A DNA stretch of 64,000 bases from Cellulomonas sp. KRMCY2 (GCF_000526515.1 NZ_JAGF01000001.1:620001-684000); one strand, 5' to 3'; shown: positions 45,575-53,448, numbered from the stretch's first letter. Numbers and translations: made by a program. The notes: a model not told the origin generated them from the letters alone.

Positions 45575-46318
45575 GTGCCCCGGCTCCCCCTCGAGCAGAT
45601 CATGGCGCCGGACTGGGCCGCCGCGCTGGCCCCGGTCGAGCCACGGCTGCGCGCGATCGGTGACCTGCTGCGCGCCGAGGTCGCCGCAGGGCGGCACTAC
45701 CTGCCGGCGCCCGACGCGGTCCTGCGGGCGTTCGCCCAGCCGCTCGCCGACGTGCGAGTCCTGATCGTCGGCCAGGATCCCTACCCCACCCCGGGTCACG
45801 CCGTCGGGCTGGCGTTCTCGGTCGGGCCGCAGGTCCGACCGGTGCCCCGCTCGCTGCAGAACATCTACCGCGAGCTGGCCGACGACGTCGGTGGCTCGCC
45901 CGGCCCGTCCGGTGACCTCTCGGCATGGGCCGCCCAGGGCGTCCTGCTGCTCAACAGGGTGCTGACCGTGCGTGCCGGTGAGCCCGGCTCGCACCGGCAG
46001 CTGGGCTGGCAGGAGATCACCGACCGCGCGGTCGCGGCGCTGGTCGAGCGGGACGGGCCGCTCGTCGCCGTGCTGTGGGGCCGCGACGCCCAGGAGGTGC
46101 GGGCGGCGCTCGGCCGGGTCCCGGTGGTCGCGAGCGCGCACCCCAGCCCGCTCTCCGCCGCACGCGGGTTCTTCGGCTCGCGCCCGTTCTCGCGGGTCAA
46201 CGAGCTCCTCGCGCGCCAGGGCGCCACGCCGATCGAGTGGTTCCCCGGCCCGCCGGGGCAGCCGACGGGGCCGCTCCATCGAGACGGAGCGGCCCCACGT
46301 CAGCCGACCGAGGCCTAG
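45575..46318 (+). CDS. ung: Uracil-DNA glycosylase
   Basis: 247 residues, family 1 UDG removing uracil from DNA. Water-activating loop GQDPYP with Asp68, the [12 protein letters not shown] uracil-recognition strand and the [21 protein letters not shown] leucine loop are all present. GTG 45575 is 6 nt after TAGTCT, a leaderless start. The last 20 residues after WFPGPP are encoded through a strong hairpin (46267-46296), and its TAG overlaps the convergent TAG of the next gene. Confidence 0.96.
   Translation: MPRLPLEQIMAPDWAAALAPVEPRLRAIGDLLRAEVAAGRHYLPAPDAVLRAFAQPLADVRVLIVGQDPYPTPGHAVGLAFSVGPQVRPVPRSLQNIYRELADDVGGSPGPSGDLSAWAAQGVLLLNRVLTVRAGEPGSHRQLGWQEITDRAVAALVERDGPLVAVLWGRDAQEVRAALGRVPVVASAHPSPLSAARGFFGSRPFSRVNELLARQGATPIEWFPGPPGQPTGPLHRDGAAPRQPTEA
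46267..46296. terminator. Hairpin inside the 3' end of ung
   Basis: GGGGCCGCTCC (46267-46277) pairs with GGAGCGGCCCC (46286-46296) around an 8-nt loop. It lies within the last codons of ung and just past the stop of the convergent gene, so it may terminate both. Confidence 0.6.
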
Positions 46319-46728
46319 GCCTCAGTCTCCTTGAGCACGATGCTCACCCCCGTGAGCTGCTCAGCTGCCACCGGCGTCGTTGCCGGCACCACGACTCGCA
46401 TCTGCGACGCATCCACCACTGCAGTCATCTCCGCCAGCGGAGCCCCCCCGGGCCCACTGAGAGTCACGATCACGTCGTAACCCTGGCAACGCTCGTCCAG
46501 CCCCGACAGCTGGGTGGCGCTCACCCCGTATCCCTGCAGTGCGGCGTCATACGCGACGTCGTAGTCGATCTGTACCTGTGAGGAGTTGCACTGCTCTGCC
46601 GTGCTGCTCCCGATCAGGATCTCTTGCCCCCCGAGGTCAACCCCCGCTGCGGACGCGGTCCGCACTCCCACCAGCGCTACGGCAACCAGGGCGACCGATG
46701 CCGCCTTGCGGTTCTTGTTGCTGATCAT
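46315..46728 (-). CDS. Secreted two-cysteine protein, SipW-module paralogue E
   Basis: 137 residues. A basic N-terminus (NKNRK), a hydrophobic segment and ASAA (residues 25-28) form the same export signal as the proteins encoded at 48122-50879. A Cys pair follows (C47 and C81, the latter in CQG), with a beta-rich remainder. AGGAGG gives a strong ribosome site. Probably a substrate of the signal peptidase at 49834-50454 although it lies on the other side of the SGNH gene. Stop codon TAG overlaps the TAG of ung in a shared palindrome. No named family recognised. Confidence 0.7.
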   Translation of the reverse strand: MISNKNRKAASVALVAVALVGVRTASAAGVDLGGQEILIGSSTAEQCNSSQVQIDYDVAYDAALQGYGVSATQLSGLDERCQGYDVIVTLSGPGGAPLAEMTAVVDASQMRVVVPATTPVAAEQLTGVSIVLKETEA

Positions 46729-47127
46729 CTGTCACCCCTCCTGGGTCCGAGATGGCTTCCTGCCTGTGCACTCCCTGTGCCGGACGTCTGTGTCCGGCGG
46801 TGGCTCCTGTCGTCACGTCCTGTGACTCGTGGAGCGGAGGCCTCGTCCGAGGCTCTAGGGGATGCAGCTGCCGGCCGTGCCGGCTCTCGGAGCAGCGCAC
46901 TGCGCTGTGGAGGGGATCGAGGTCGATGCCGTCATGTTCATGACTGGGCCCTGTCGTTCGGTAACCCGGCTGACCCAGAGGGCCCCGTGGCTTTGCGTCC
47001 CCACCTTGCGATGGGTTTGCCGCTTTTCGCTGACCTGTTCAGGATGACGCACTGTGCCCGCCCCGTCCAGGGTGGGTCGGTTCGAGGGCGTCCGAATTAG
47101 CCCGACAAGTATGCTTCGGCGCACACT
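46729..47127. other. 399-bp divergent intergenic region
   Basis: No gene supported. It holds the leader of paralogue E, an inverted repeat GTCATG-TT-CATGAC (46931-46944), a CCGGAC/GTCCGG hairpin near 46785-46800, and GTAACCCGGCTGACCC (46961-46976), which resembles a sequence upstream of paralogue A. TATGCT (47110-47115) is a candidate -10 for the SGNH gene. The region is less GC-rich than its surroundings. Confidence 0.5.
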
Positions 47128-48000
47128 GTGCAGGTGTATTTCACCCGCTCGGACTCCTTTCTCGACGCCGTCCCGGTACCTGCTGAACCGCCGCACGTCC
47201 CCTGGCGACGCTTCGCTGCTCTCGGCGACTCGTTCACCGAGGGGCTGTGGGACGTCCCCGGCGGCGAGCCGCCCACGCGCACCGCGGCCACCGACCCCGC
47301 GCCGACCTGCCGGGGCTGGGCCGACCTGCTCGCGCTGCACCTCGCCGAACGCGCCGAGGACGGCCGGCTGGAGTACGCCAACCTGGCCGTGCGGGGCCGG
47401 CTCCTGGGCCCGATCCTGCGCGAGCAGGTTCCGGCGGCGCTCAGTCTGGAGCCCGACCTCGTGAGCCTGATCGGCGGCGGCAACGACATCCTGCGTCCCG
47501 CTGCGGATCCGGACCGTCTGGCCGCCCAGCTGGAGCGCGCCGTCGTCGCGCTGCGCGCCGCGGGGGTCGACGTCCTGCTCGGCACCGGCATGGACTCCAA
47601 GGACAGCCCCGTCGTGCGCCGGACCCGCGGCCGCGCCGCCGTGCTCAACGCGCACATCTGGTCGATCGCCCGTCGCCACGACGCCCACGTCCTGGACCTG
47701 TGGGGGATGCGCTCGCTGCGGGACTGGCGGATGTGGGCTCCGGACCGGATCCACCTGACCACCGAGGGGCACCGCCGGGTCGCACAGGGCGCCCTGGCTG
47801 CGCTCGGGCTGGAGCCGGACGATCCGGCGTGGGACGACCCGCTCGCGCCGTTGCCGCCGCTGCCGCGCGCCGCGCAGGTGCGCGACGACATCGAGTGGTT
47901 CCGCTCGCACGCCTACCCGTGGGCGACGCGCCGGCTGCGCGGCCGGTCCTCGGGGGACGAGCGGACGGCCAAGCGGCCGAAGCTGACGCCGCTGGGCTGA
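47128..48000 (+). CDS. SGNH/GDSL-family hydrolase
   Basis: 290 residues. Block I GDSFTEGLWD with the nucleophile Ser, block III-like GGGND and block V DRIHLTTEGH with the catalytic Asp-x-x-His are all present. No signal peptide, so it is a cytoplasmic esterase/lipase-like enzyme of unknown substrate. C-terminal 45 residues are basic and disordered. GTG 47128 has no clear Shine-Dalgarno; GTG 47134 is an alternative. It separates paralogue E from the rest of the secretion module. Confidence 0.9.
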   Translation: MQVYFTRSDSFLDAVPVPAEPPHVPWRRFAALGDSFTEGLWDVPGGEPPTRTAATDPAPTCRGWADLLALHLAERAEDGRLEYANLAVRGRLLGPILREQVPAALSLEPDLVSLIGGGNDILRPAADPDRLAAQLERAVVALRAAGVDVLLGTGMDSKDSPVVRRTRGRAAVLNAHIWSIARRHDAHVLDLWGMRSLRDWRMWAPDRIHLTTEGHRRVAQGALAALGLEPDDPAWDDPLAPLPPLPRAAQVRDDIEWFRSHAYPWATRRLRGRSSGDERTAKRPKLTPLG

Positions 48001-48121
48001 CCAGGCTCAGGGCCGGTTCAGCACGCCGCGACCGGGCCGTTGTTCGGCAGCGGAGCTTGCCGGAGGTGAGGGCCCCAGAGAGCCACGGGCGCCGTTGCCT
48101 CGGTTCGCACGGACCTCGTCC

Positions 48122-48961
48122 CTAGGCACATCCGCCGGAGAGGACGTCACGGTAGGCCGCCTCCGTGCGATTCAGGACGAGCGAGAACTGGCGTGGTGCA
48201 CCGCTGGTGACGTCACGGAAGTTGGAGCCCGAGTTGTTGCTGTTGACCCCCCGCACCTTGAGCTGGCCGGCGGTGCACTGGCCTTCCCGCGTCGCGTCGT
48301 TCGTGTCCCAGTAGCGCGCGACGTCCGAGTAGTCGTCGAGATCGGAGTTGCCGAGCGCAGTCGGGACGGTGCCGTAGAACGGGTGCGGAAGGTTGAAGGT
48401 GACCTGCCACCTGAGGGCCAGAGCGGAGGTCGTCTCGACCACGACGTCGTAGTAGTCGGCGACCAAGCTGCCGGACTCCTTGATTCCGGTGAACCGGGTG
48501 ACCGTCGCGGTACAGGTGGCACCCGGGGATCCGCCGCTGACGACCGTGCACCAGATGTGCGGGGGTGTGAACGACCAGGTCGTCGGCAGGTTCCAGCCGC
48601 CGACGGTCGCCTGGACGGTCAGCGACGACAACGCCGTGTAGGTCGGGAGGCTGACGACGGTGGCGCCCGATGCCGCAGCCGCGGCCGAGCCGCTGCCCAC
48701 GGGGGTCGTGCCGTTGAGCAGCGTGAGCAGGACGGTGCGACCGGCACAGCCTGCAGGGACGGTGATGCTCACGGCCGAGAACGTCATGGTCGTGCCGTTG
48801 GTCGCCGTCGCGGCGGCCGGGCCGGCGCACGGGTGACCGACCGCGGTCGACGTCATGGTGGCCCCGGCGAGCGGCTGGGAGGCAGCGCTCGCGAAGGAGA
48901 TGGTGGCGAGCAGCGCGAGGGCGGCGAGCGCGCCCGCCAGGCCCCGACGTCGGCCGCTCAA
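48122..48961 (-). CDS. Large secreted protein of SipW module, paralogue D
   Basis: 279 residues, the longest of the five. RRR, a hydrophobic stretch and ASAA (24-27) make the export signal; the first Cys pair is C45 and C72 (CAG), and four more Cys lie in the extra C-terminal half, which looks beta-rich and may be an adhesive or capping domain. The only start that keeps the signal is TTG 48961, overlapping the stop of paralogue C as TTGA, so translation should depend on termination of that gene. Probably a minor, coupled subunit. Family not recognised. Confidence 0.7.
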   Translation of the reverse strand: MSGRRRGLAGALAALALLATISFASAASQPLAGATMTSTAVGHPCAGPAAATATNGTTMTFSAVSITVPAGCAGRTVLLTLLNGTTPVGSGSAAAAASGATVVSLPTYTALSSLTVQATVGGWNLPTTWSFTPPHIWCTVVSGGSPGATCTATVTRFTGIKESGSLVADYYDVVVETTSALALRWQVTFNLPHPFYGTVPTALGNSDLDDYSDVARYWDTNDATREGQCTAGQLKVRGVNSNNSGSNFRDVTSGAPRQFSLVLNRTEAAYRDVLSGGCA

Positions 48962-49392
48962 CTGTGGATCACGAGGTCGACGCCCGTGATCGTGCTCGCC
49001 GGCACGTTCGCGGGGAAGGTCGCAGTCAGGGTGCCGCCCGTGCCGAGAGTGACCGTGCCGGTGAGCTCCGAGCCGACGGCAGCCCCACCGGCACCCCTTG
49101 GCTGGATCCGGTACTTGAGGCCCGCGCAGGCGGCGTTCACGTTGCCCAGGGTGACGGCCGAGGCCTGGTACTGGCCGGCCGAGAAGGTGGTGGTCGTGAA
49201 CCCGACCGAGATGGGCTGACCGGCAGGCTGGCAGGAGGCCACGGCAGCCGTGCCGGCACCGAGCGACCCCGCACCCACGGTGAGCTGGGCCGCCGATGCG
49301 ACGCCGAGCCCGACGATGCCGACCACGACGAGCACGAACGCCGTGAAGCGGCGGCGCGTCGTGCTCATGCGGTCAGCCGGGCGGCGGGCCAT
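48958..49392 (-). CDS. Secreted two-cysteine protein, paralogue C
   Basis: 144 residues. TTRRR, a hydrophobic span and ASAAQLTVGAGSLGAG (32-47) precede C54 and C89 (CAG). The start of the mature part is almost identical to paralogue A. AGGAG lies 9 nt before the ATG. Mature protein about 110 residues, Thr/Gly/Ala-rich, probably a beta-sandwich with one disulfide. Third gene behind the signal peptidase. Confidence 0.75.
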   Translation of the reverse strand: MARRPADRMSTTRRRFTAFVLVVVGIVGLGVASAAQLTVGAGSLGAGTAAVASCQPAGQPISVGFTTTTFSAGQYQASAVTLGNVNAACAGLKYRIQPRGAGGAAVGSELTGTVTLGTGGTLTATFPANVPASTITGVDLVIHS

Positions 49393-49429
49393 GGCGTGAA
49401 CTCCTGACAAGTGGTGCGTGCGGGGCGGA

Positions 49430-49837
49430 TCAGGCTTGGACCGGAACGGACCATCCGTCGATGACGACGGCGAAGCCATAGGCCGGGTAGAAGATGTGCC
49501 CGTAGAGCGAGCTCATCGGGACGACGACGGTTCCGGTGGCGATGGACGGGACGCTCCCCGACGAGCGCGACCTGCCGTCGGACGTCTGGTAGACGGTGAC
49601 CTGGAGCGGCAGACCGGCGCACGACGAGGGGATGGTCACGGTCACGGATTCGTAGCCGGCGAGTCCTCCCCACACCGGATCCGACCTGACCAGCGGGATG
49701 GCGGTCGTCGTGCAGGCATGCGCCGTGGCTGCCGTCATCCTTCCGGCGCCCAGGTTCAGGCCCGCCGCGCTGGCGGTGGTCAGACCGCCGAGAGCAAGCA
49801 GCGACATGACGACCAGGCCGACGAACGTGCGCCTCAT
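49430..49837 (-). CDS. Secreted two-cysteine protein, paralogue B
   Basis: 135 residues. MRR, hydrophobic span, then ASAAGLNLGAGRM (22-34) and C42/C73 (CAG). More divergent in the C-terminus, which is rich in Tyr, Ser and Val. ATG overlaps the signal peptidase stop (ATGA), so peptidase and this protein are made together. Confidence 0.75.
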   Translation of the reverse strand: MRRTFVGLVVMSLLALGGLTTASAAGLNLGAGRMTAATAHACTTTAIPLVRSDPVWGGLAGYESVTVTIPSSCAGLPLQVTVYQTSDGRSRSSGSVPSIATGTVVVPMSSLYGHIFYPAYGFAVVIDGWSVPVQA

Positions 49838-50454
49838 CGCGTTGCCTCCACTCCTTCAGGTTCGGGTGCCCACAGCCCCGGCAGATCCGCCTCGGCGGGC
49901 TCCTCGTCCGTCGACTCCGGCTCGCCGGCCGACTGCTCCGTCTCGTCGTCCTGCAGATCACGACCTGGCCAGATGACGACGGCCAGGGCGACCACGAGCA
50001 GGGAGACCCAGGTCAGCGGACTCAGCAGGATCGAGGCGAAGGTGCCCACGTGCGGGAGGTGCAGGACGGCGGAGCCGAGCACGTTCTCGCTGCGCGGGCT
50101 CCACGGGTCGATGAAGTCGTTGTTGTCACCCTGGACGACAAGTCCTTCGTCGGTGTCCCCACCGATGACGCGGTGGATGACCCGGGCACCGTCGATGTTC
50201 GGCGGGTTGTAGACGATCACGTCACCCACCTCGACCGGCCCGCACCGGGAGACCACGAGGTCACCGGTGTAGTAGGTCGGCTCCATCGAGTGACCCGAGA
50301 CGATCGTCAGGGTGGTGCAGCCGCCCAACGAGCTGGGCCACAGGAACCATCCGACGGTCAACGAGCCGACGATCCACAGGACGCTCACGGCGCCGCTCAG
50401 CAGTCGGCGTGGGAGACCCACGCCGACTGCTGCGGCACCCTCAGTGGCGTCCAC
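49834..50454 (-). CDS. sipW: SipW-type signal peptidase I
   Basis: 206 residues. Catalytic Ser in SGHSMEPTYYTGD (S56) and, in place of the usual Lys, His94 in ARVIHRVIG, the Ser-His arrangement of SipW/archaeal/ER peptidases; GDNNDFIDPW is the third box. Membrane spans at about 22-40 and 138-162, then an acidic cytoplasmic tail. It should cleave the ASAA signals of the neighbouring secreted proteins. GTG 50454 lacks a Shine-Dalgarno and its first codons form a hairpin; GTG 50388, just beyond the hairpin, is a serious alternative. The symbol is by family type. Confidence 0.88.
   Translation of the reverse strand: MDATEGAAAVGVGLPRRLLSGAVSVLWIVGSLTVGWFLWPSSLGGCTTLTIVSGHSMEPTYYTGDLVVSRCGPVEVGDVIVYNPPNIDGARVIHRVIGGDTDEGLVVQGDNNDFIDPWSPRSENVLGSAVLHLPHVGTFASILLSPLTWVSLLVVALAVVIWPGRDLQDDETEQSAGEPESTDEEPAEADLPGLWAPEPEGVEATR
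50401..50429 (-). promoter_or_regulatory. Attenuator-like hairpin between subunit A and peptidase
   Basis: CAGTCGGCGTGGG (50401-50413) and CCCACGCCGACTG (50417-50429) pair perfectly over 13 bp with a 3-nt loop. It lies 58 nt beyond the paralogue A stop and at codons 9-18 of the longest peptidase reading. It could terminate most transcripts after paralogue A or protect its 3' end, setting a high subunit-to-peptidase ratio. Confidence 0.75.
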
Positions 50455-50486
50455 AACGATCAGATCGCCGCGAATCGTCGCAGTGG

Positions 50487-50879
50487 TCAGCTGTAGATGA
50501 CCACCGAGATGCCGGTGACGGCGTCGGCCTTGACACCCGCGAGCGCGGCGGTGAGCGAGGTGCCGGTGCCGGTGGTCCCGCTGACCTCGGTGCCGAGCAG
50601 GACGCCCGCGGCGCCGGTCGCCTGGATCTTGTAGCTGAGGCCGTTGCAGGTGGCGGCGAGGCCGGTCAGCGTGACCGAGGTGGCGTTGTAGCCACCGACG
50701 GCGGCGGACGGCGCGAAGGTGACACCGATCGGCGCGGCCTGGCAGGCGGAGACGACCGAGGCGCCGGCACCGAGCGACGAGGCGCCGATGTTGAGCTGCG
50801 CGGCGGACGCGAGCGAGAGGCCGGCGATGCCGACGACGGCAAGCGCGATGGCGGCAGACTTGCGGCGTGCAGAAGCCAT
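50487..50879 (-). CDS. Secreted two-cysteine protein, paralogue A (probable major subunit)
   Basis: 130 residues. ARRKSA, hydrophobic span (8-24), ASAAQLNIGASSLGAG (24-39), C46 and C78 (CNG), and a mature domain of about 103 residues made almost only of Ala, Gly, Ser, Thr and Val with alternating hydrophobicity, ending SVVIYS. This composition suits a small polymerising beta protein. First gene of the module, with a long leader and a hairpin right behind it, so probably the most abundant product. AAGGA precedes the ATG. I cannot name the family. Confidence 0.78.
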   Translation of the reverse strand: MASARRKSAAIALAVVGIAGLSLASAAQLNIGASSLGAGASVVSACQAAPIGVTFAPSAAVGGYNATSVTLTGLAATCNGLSYKIQATGAAGVLLGTEVSGTTGTGTSLTAALAGVKADAVTGISVVIYS

Positions 50880-51215
50880 GGGAGAGTCCTTAGGACGTCG
50901 GGGAACAGCAACACCGGGGGGTGTCGCCCACTGGGCGTGCTGACCGGAGGGTGCCGGTCGTCCTGTCGTGAACCGGTCAGTTCTGGGGGGGAACGAGACC
51001 GGGGCGGCGGGACAGCACAAGTCTGGCCGACGGGAGCCCGCCGTTACTCCCTGGTTACCCGGTTCACCCGGGCCACGGGTCGCATTTCACCCGACGAGAG
51101 GCCCAAAACAGGACAAACCTCACGCCCTGCCGGAGCGGCCCGTCACCCGTTCGGCGCAGTGCCCCTGGGAGCGCGTCCATACCACGAACCCGATCATCGG
51201 ATGCGGGCTTTCGCG
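50880..51215. other. 336-bp leader and promoter region of the secretion module
   Basis: No gene supported. It contains several inverted repeats that could fold in the mRNA leader (CTGACCGG/CCGGTCAG around 50940-50979, GCCCACTGGGC near 50926) and upstream a cluster of related heptamers GGGTGAA/GGGTAAC (minus strand, 51040-51095) including GTTACCCGGTTCACCC (51054-51069), 13 of 16 bases like the sequence upstream of paralogue E. I could not place a promoter confidently. Confidence 0.45.
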
Positions 51216-51287
51216 AGCCGCCTGTCGGATTCGAACCGACGACCGTCCGCTTACAAGGCGGGAGCTCTACCACTGAGCTAAGGCGGC
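51216..51287 (-). tRNA. tRNA-Thr (anticodon TGT)
   Basis: 72-nt cloverleaf on the minus strand: acceptor GCCGCCT/AGGCGGC, D arm GCTC/GAGC, anticodon loop CTTGTAA giving TGT, T arm GTCGG-TTCGAAT-CCGAC, discriminator T. The outermost anticodon-stem pair is C-A. No encoded CCA. Confidence 0.95.
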
Positions 51288-51333
51288 GACGCCAAGATTC
51301 TGCCAGAGCGCCGCCGCCCCGCCGTCCGGCCGG

Positions 51334-51364
51334 GCCCGACCCGCCCGTGACCGGCGGGTCGGGC
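51334..51364 (-). terminator. Terminator of DsbA-like gene
   Basis: GCCCGACCCGCC (51334-51345) and GGCGGGTCGGGC (51353-51364) form a perfect 12-bp stem with a 7-nt loop, 10 bp beyond the stop. Confidence 0.8.
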
Positions 51365-51374
51365 GAGAGCCGAC

Positions 51375-52223
51375 TCAGCCCCGGGCGTCCTCGATCGCCT
51401 GGGCGAGCACGCCGTCCTGGCGCCAGTCGTAGACCTCCGGGTCGAGCTTCTCCCCGTCGATCAGGATCGTCGGGGTCGAGAGGCTGCCGAGGTCCTTGGA
51501 CGCCTGCTCCGTGGCGGCGGCCACCCACGGGACGAACGACGTCTCGTCGCCGGACCCGTCCTTCGCCGGCTCGAGGAAGCTGCCGTCCTCGATCGTCGCC
51601 GCGACGGCGTCCGGCACGCCCGCCTGCGTGGCCAGATCCGCGATCTCGGCGTTCGTCAGCCCTTCGGTGTTCTCGGCCGGCTGGTTCGCGAACAGCAGCG
51701 CGTTGAACTCGATGAAGGACTCCGGTGCCTGGTCCGCGACGAGCGCCACGGCGGTGGTGGCGCGCGTCGAGTAGCCCGAACCCGCCGACAGCCGGTCGAG
51801 GATCGAGACCGGGTGGTACTCGACGACGATGTCGCCCGCCTCGCGCAGCTCGTCGAGGACGGGACCGTTGGACGTCTCGAAGAGACCGCAGTACGGGCAC
51901 AGGAAGTCGGCGTACACACTGACGACGATCGCGTCGGCGGCGGCGCCGTCGGTCGTGCCGGCCACGCCGTCGGGCCCCACCGGGATGCCTCCGGACAGGG
52001 TCGAGCCGGCCGGGCGCGCGACGTCCTCGAGCAGCGACCTGTTGGCCTGCGCCATGATCAGGGTGACGATGACGGCGAGCACGGCGACGCCGACGACGAG
52101 TGCCGCGATCGCGATCGTGCGCTGGCGCTTGGCGACCCGCTGCTGCACGGCGCGCAGCCGCAGCGCCTCGGCCTGTGCCTCCTCGCGGAGCGATGCCTTG
52201 CTGGGACGTGGTGCGGTGGACAT
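51375..52223 (-). CDS. Membrane-anchored DsbA-like thiol oxidoreductase
   Basis: 282 residues. Basic cytoplasmic N-terminus, one span (about 37-58), then a periplasm-facing thioredoxin fold of the DsbA/BdbD type with CPYC in VSVYADFLCPYCGLFE, an all-helical insert and the cis-Pro segment STPTILIDG. It should form or isomerise disulfides in exported proteins. GAGAGGAA precedes the ATG. It follows the MauE/DoxX gene and lies next to genes for secreted Cys-pair proteins, which are plausible clients. Confidence 0.9.
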   Translation of the reverse strand: MSTAPRPSKASLREEAQAEALRLRAVQQRVAKRQRTIAIAALVVGVAVLAVIVTLIMAQANRSLLEDVARPAGSTLSGGIPVGPDGVAGTTDGAAADAIVVSVYADFLCPYCGLFETSNGPVLDELREAGDIVVEYHPVSILDRLSAGSGYSTRATTAVALVADQAPESFIEFNALLFANQPAENTEGLTNAEIADLATQAGVPDAVAATIEDGSFLEPAKDGSGDETSFVPWVAAATEQASKDLGSLSTPTILIDGEKLDPEVYDWRQDGVLAQAIEDARG

Positions 52224-52307
52224 GAGGTTCCTCTCGAAGTCGTGGTCAGGAGCAGGTGCGTCAGGGGTGTGCGGGTTCGGTGCCCGTCGGGCTAGGTGCA
52301 GGTCGGC

Positions 52308-52820
52308 TCAGTGCAGGTCGAGCCGGTGGTCCAGGGAGAACCGCGAGCGCGGCCATCGGGCCAGGACCGCAGCGCCCGCCAGGAAGGCGATGTCGCGCGC
52401 GATCTCCTGCGGGTAGGCCGTCTGGTCGGGCTCGGTCGGGCCACCAGGGCTGAAGCAGCCGCAGTCGATCGCCAGGCCGCGTGCCCACGCGGAGGCGATG
52501 CCGATCGTGAACACGACCATCAGCGCGCCGAAGACGATCACCGAGAAGCGGGTGAACAGTCCCAGCAGGAGCAGGAGGCCGAGCAGGATCTCGACCATCG
52601 GCAGGGCGTTGCCCACCACGACGGCGAGCGTCTCCGGCATGAGCTCGTAGGCCCGCACGGAGCGGACGCTCGCCGGCAGGTCACCGATCTTGCTGGCCCC
52701 GGCAGCCAGGGCGACGGCAGCCAGGCCGACGCGCAAGGCGGTGGAGACCCAGGGCTGGTGGCGGGTCCAGCCGCGAGGTCGGGTCTCCGGTGGTGCGTGG
52801 ACATCGGTCAGGGTTGGCAC
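52308..52820 (-). CDS. MauE/DoxX-family membrane protein
   Basis: 170 residues, four membrane spans, with the motifs AGASKIGDLPASVRSVRAYELMPETLA and DCGCFSPGG typical of MauE/DoxX proteins that recycle electrons for thioredoxin-like oxidoreductases. GTG 52820 has AGGAG five nt upstream. It is encoded just before the DsbA-like protein (84-bp gap) and is the likely redox partner. Confidence 0.85.
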   Translation of the reverse strand: MPTLTDVHAPPETRPRGWTRHQPWVSTALRVGLAAVALAAGASKIGDLPASVRSVRAYELMPETLAVVVGNALPMVEILLGLLLLLGLFTRFSVIVFGALMVVFTIGIASAWARGLAIDCGCFSPGGPTEPDQTAYPQEIARDIAFLAGAAVLARWPRSRFSLDHRLDLH

Positions 52821-52876
52821 AGGAACTCCTCGGGTCGACTGGGCGCGCGGGGGCACCGGCCCACCGCGCAGCGGGT

Positions 52877-53380
52877 TCAGACGAACAGGAGCTCTGGTGG
52901 ACCGCGTCGCCACGGGACCTCGAGACCGAGGCGTCCAGCGACCCGGGACCACGTCGAGACCAGGAGAGCGGGCGCGCGGCGGACGACCTGCACGCGGCCA
53001 CGGGGCAGTCGCGGCAGGACGGCGGCCAGGACGGCTGCGGCGGCGCGCACGAGCGTGCGCACCCGGGCCAGCAGACCGAGCCCGAGGACGACTCCCGCGA
53101 CGTGGGCGAGCAGGGCAGGCAGGGCCACCAGGACCACGACACCCATGACCTGCCGGCTGTCGCCCCCGACGGCCAGCGTCCCCGTCGGGCAGACGACGTC
53201 AGCGCGGAGCAGGGCGAGCCGGAGCCCGAGCCAGCCGGCGGCGCCATCCCCCGGCACGCACTGCTGCACGGTGAGCGCACCCTGGCGGGAGAGCAGCGCA
53301 GCACCCGCGACGAGAGTCGCCAACGCGACGGCCACCGGGGCGAGCAGCAGCCCCGGACGGCGCTGACGCGGGCTGGCCAT
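52877..53380 (-). CDS. Hypothetical membrane protein
   Basis: 167 residues with a signal-like span at about 10-30, a Cys pair (QQCVPGD and DVVCPTG) in a short outside segment, and a second span at about 78-102, then a basic C-terminus. ATG 53380 is 6 nt after TATCGT, a leaderless start. Family not recognised; the outside Cys pair and position beside MauE/DsbA suggest an oxidised membrane protein. Confidence 0.65.
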   Translation of the reverse strand: MASPRQRRPGLLLAPVAVALATLVAGAALLSRQGALTVQQCVPGDGAAGWLGLRLALLRADVVCPTGTLAVGGDSRQVMGVVVLVALPALLAHVAGVVLGLGLLARVRTLVRAAAAVLAAVLPRLPRGRVQVVRRAPALLVSTWSRVAGRLGLEVPWRRGPPELLFV

Positions 53381-53448
53381 GCGCACACGATACGCGGCGG
53401 CACCGATTTCTGACCGGGACGGACCCGCGCACGGTGCCGCGGTGACGT

